Positions 62,931 to 64,000 of a DNA stretch of 64,000 nucleotides are shown here, piece by piece (the first letter of the stretch is position 1; each line of letters starts with the position of its first letter). The translations under genes were made by a program, and so were the position numbers. The stretch lies in assembly GCA_050181835.1 (NCBI GenBank), contig JBFXCU010000016.1:5855-69854 (forward strand). Reading direction: 5' to 3'. This DNA comes from CAILZL01 sp050181835 (GTDB taxonomy: Bacteria; Pseudomonadota; Gammaproteobacteria; Steroidobacterales; Steroidobacteraceae). The notes beneath the pieces were generated by a model that saw nothing but the letters and a program-made list of their open reading frames with translations, ran no database searches and had not been told where the DNA came from.

Positions 62931-63416
62931 TCAACCACGAAACGCCGCCTCGATAGCAGCAATATCGATTTTTCTCATCGTCATCATCGCATCAAAGGCT
63001 CGTTTGGCGGCTAGGCGATCGGTACTAGTGTATGCATTCGTCAAGGCGATCGGCGTAATTTGCCAAGAGATGCCCCACTTGTCTTTGCACCAGCCACACT
63101 CGCTTTCTTGACCGTCGTTGCCAACGATTGCATTCCAGTAACGATCCGTTTCGGCTTGGTCTTCGGTCGCAACCTGAAACGAGAACGCTTCGTTGTGCTT
63201 AACCATGGGCCCGCCATTAAGACCGAGGCACGCAATACCCAGCACGGTGAACTCAACAGTCAATACGTCCCCTTTTTTCCCAGATGGATTATCTCCAGGT
63301 GCGAGGTGCACCGCGCCAACCGACGAATCTGGAAATGTCTTGGCATAAAATCGCGCAGCGTCTTCGGCACCATCATCGTACCAAAGGCAGATCGTGTTCT
63401 TCGCAATATTTGTCAT
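62931..63416 (-). CDS. VOC-fold protein, PhnB/3-demethylubiquinone methyltransferase-like
   Basis: 161 residues: NTICLWYDDGAEDAARFYAKTFPDSSVGAVHLAPGDNPSGKKGDVLTVEFTVLGIACLGLNGGP is the PhnB-type VOC half; SECGWCKDKWGISWQITP is the family's WCxDxxGxSWQ motif. Its enzymatic role is not established in this family despite the database name. In many bacteria it lies with AHSA1 and DoxX genes. Confidence 0.9.
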   Translation of the reverse strand: MTNIAKNTICLWYDDGAEDAARFYAKTFPDSSVGAVHLAPGDNPSGKKGDVLTVEFTVLGIACLGLNGGPMVKHNEAFSFQVATEDQAETDRYWNAIVGNDGQESECGWCKDKWGISWQITPIALTNAYTSTDRLAAKRAFDAMMTMRKIDIAAIEAAFRG

Positions 63417-63541
63417 GTCACTTCTCCATTGAAATTATGATTTTCGTTATTCAGAACGACTTAAAAATGTTTCGCAAATCGCGTCTAACTTTCTTTTTTG
63501 TGAAAAAGTTACAACTTCTCAAAGTTATACAACCGTCTACG

Positions 63542-63880
63542 CTACATCGAATGCAGACCGAATAAATTACCTTCGGTATCGTAAGCCAGCGTTATCCAGC
63601 CATATTCACCAATAGACATTTTGGTTTGCTTGATCTTGCCCCCGGCGTCAACTACCCGGCTTTCTTCGACGGAGCAATCCTCACAATGAAAATACACCAG
63701 CGTGCCACCATCACAGGAAGGGACGCCCGTCATCTGTACCAACATTCCCGAAGCGCCCATTGCATTCTGATCCATGGAAAATGCCCACATTTCTGCGCCT
63801 GGCATGGGTGAATTTAATTTATCCAGCTTACGCTTCAACACCGTTTCGTAAAATTGTTTGGCACGTTGCATATTCAGAGG
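63542..63880 (-). pseudogene. VOC-family (glyoxalase-like) gene truncated at its 5' end by an IS
   Basis: The readable part (NMQRAKQFYETVLKRKLDKL ... TLAYDTEGNLFGLHSM) is a VOC domain missing its first beta strand and start: family members have 10-15 residues before the RAKQFYE helix. The homology stops at the IS end at 63881. Translation could still begin at the ATG at 63871 or at a GTG inside the IS end, so a shortened product is possible. Confidence 0.8.
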
Positions 63881-64000
63881 TGGTCCCACAAAACTGAACA
63901 GTTAGACGCGCAGGATTAAGTGTGGCGTTGCGATTTAGGCCGCCTGCGCGAGCGGCAGTAAGGTGAAGTACACGTCATCGGGCGTGCGCCGGTCAAGGGC
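63881..64000 (-). mobile_element. End of an IS3-like insertion sequence (continues past the window)
   Basis: The outer end begins TGGTCCCACAAAACTGAACAG at 63881, which has the look of an IS terminal inverted repeat, and lies just beyond the C-terminus of a transposase read on the minus strand. The other end and the target duplication are outside the window, so the family is a judgement from the protein end. Confidence 0.75.
63935..64000 (-). CDS. Transposase (OrfB-type, DDE) C-terminus, partial
   Basis: 21 codons before the TAA at 63935: ALDRRTPDDVYFTLLPLAQAA. The (HQ)ALDRRTPDDVYF end is typical of integrase-core transposases of IS3-like elements (RPHQALxxRTPDxVY). The rest is beyond the window. 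Confidence 0.78.
   Translation of the reverse strand, partial: ALDRRTPDDVYFTLLPLAQAA

Noticed and set aside
60989..63416. Biosynthetic gene cluster suggested by polyketide-cyclase-like names
   Set aside because: There are no synthase, carrier-protein or tailoring genes; the SRPBCC name reflects fold only.

Overview
The window looks like a chromosomal segment of a gammaproteobacterium. Several blocks keep classic gammaproteobacterial order: suhB/trmJ/isc/ndk/rlmN/pilW/rodZ, mlaFEDCB, rpsP-rimM-trmD-rplS, tig-clpP-clpX-lon-hupB-tRNA-Val-tRNA-Asp-ppiD next to fabI, and gloB beside a methyltransferase and dnaQ. The order of the organism cannot be fixed from sequence alone; the SUF locus (Rrf2 regulator, SufU-like scaffold, SufT) and the lon-hupB-tRNA-ppiD-fabI order recall Xanthomonadales/Nevskiales-type bacteria. 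Nearly everything is housekeeping; accessory DNA is confined to a few spots (about 7.9-11.8 kb and the right edge).

Layout. 1-6.9 kb (minus strand): rodZ (cut by the window edge), pilW, rlmN, ndk, a membrane diguanylate cyclase, iscA, a degenerate iscU-like gene, iscS and trmJ. This is the standard ISC neighbourhood, but iscR, hscB, hscA, fdx and iscX are missing and the scaffold gene has lost key residues. 7.1-11.8 kb: suhB, then what reads as a single integron gene cassette inserted at a secondary site, an HxlR regulator divergent from a truncated haemoglobin with a long perfect palindrome between them, and an unusual YebC-family gene. 11.8-14.9 kb: mlaFEDCB (phospholipid trafficking). 15.1-22.3 kb: a complete SUF iron-sulfur operon with its own Rrf2 regulator, a SufT, a Rieske ferredoxin and a SixA-like phosphatase; this is presumably the main Fe-S machinery and compensates for the eroded ISC locus.

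22.3-34.8 kb: an outer-membrane DUF481 protein, a queuosine-precursor transporter, hslR, sppA, the rpsP-rimM-trmD-rplS operon with visible promoter and terminator, uup, nhaB, dnaQ, a DegT-type aminotransferase sitting where rnhA usually lies, and a methyltransferase. 34.9-47.3 kb: gloB, mltD, fabI, ppiD, two tRNAs, hupB, lon (with a sigma-32-type promoter), clpX, clpP, tig and tRNA-Leu, i.e. a protein-folding and proteolysis cluster. 47.5-60.9 kb: a histone-H1-like basic protein divergent from a stand-alone, atypical elongation factor G, a DoxX-like protein, an RluA-family enzyme, zwf, valS, and a moxR-DUF58-tgpA operon. 61-64 kb: a run of small minus-strand genes (two SRPBCC proteins, a glutathione transferase, two VOC-fold proteins), the last truncated by the end of an insertion sequence that continues beyond the window.

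The most noteworthy points are the relict ISC operon beside a full SUF operon, the lone integron cassette whose ends allow reconstruction of the empty target site, and the palindrome shared by hxlR and the haemoglobin gene. I found no CRISPR array, prophage, rRNA operon or recognisable new defence system.
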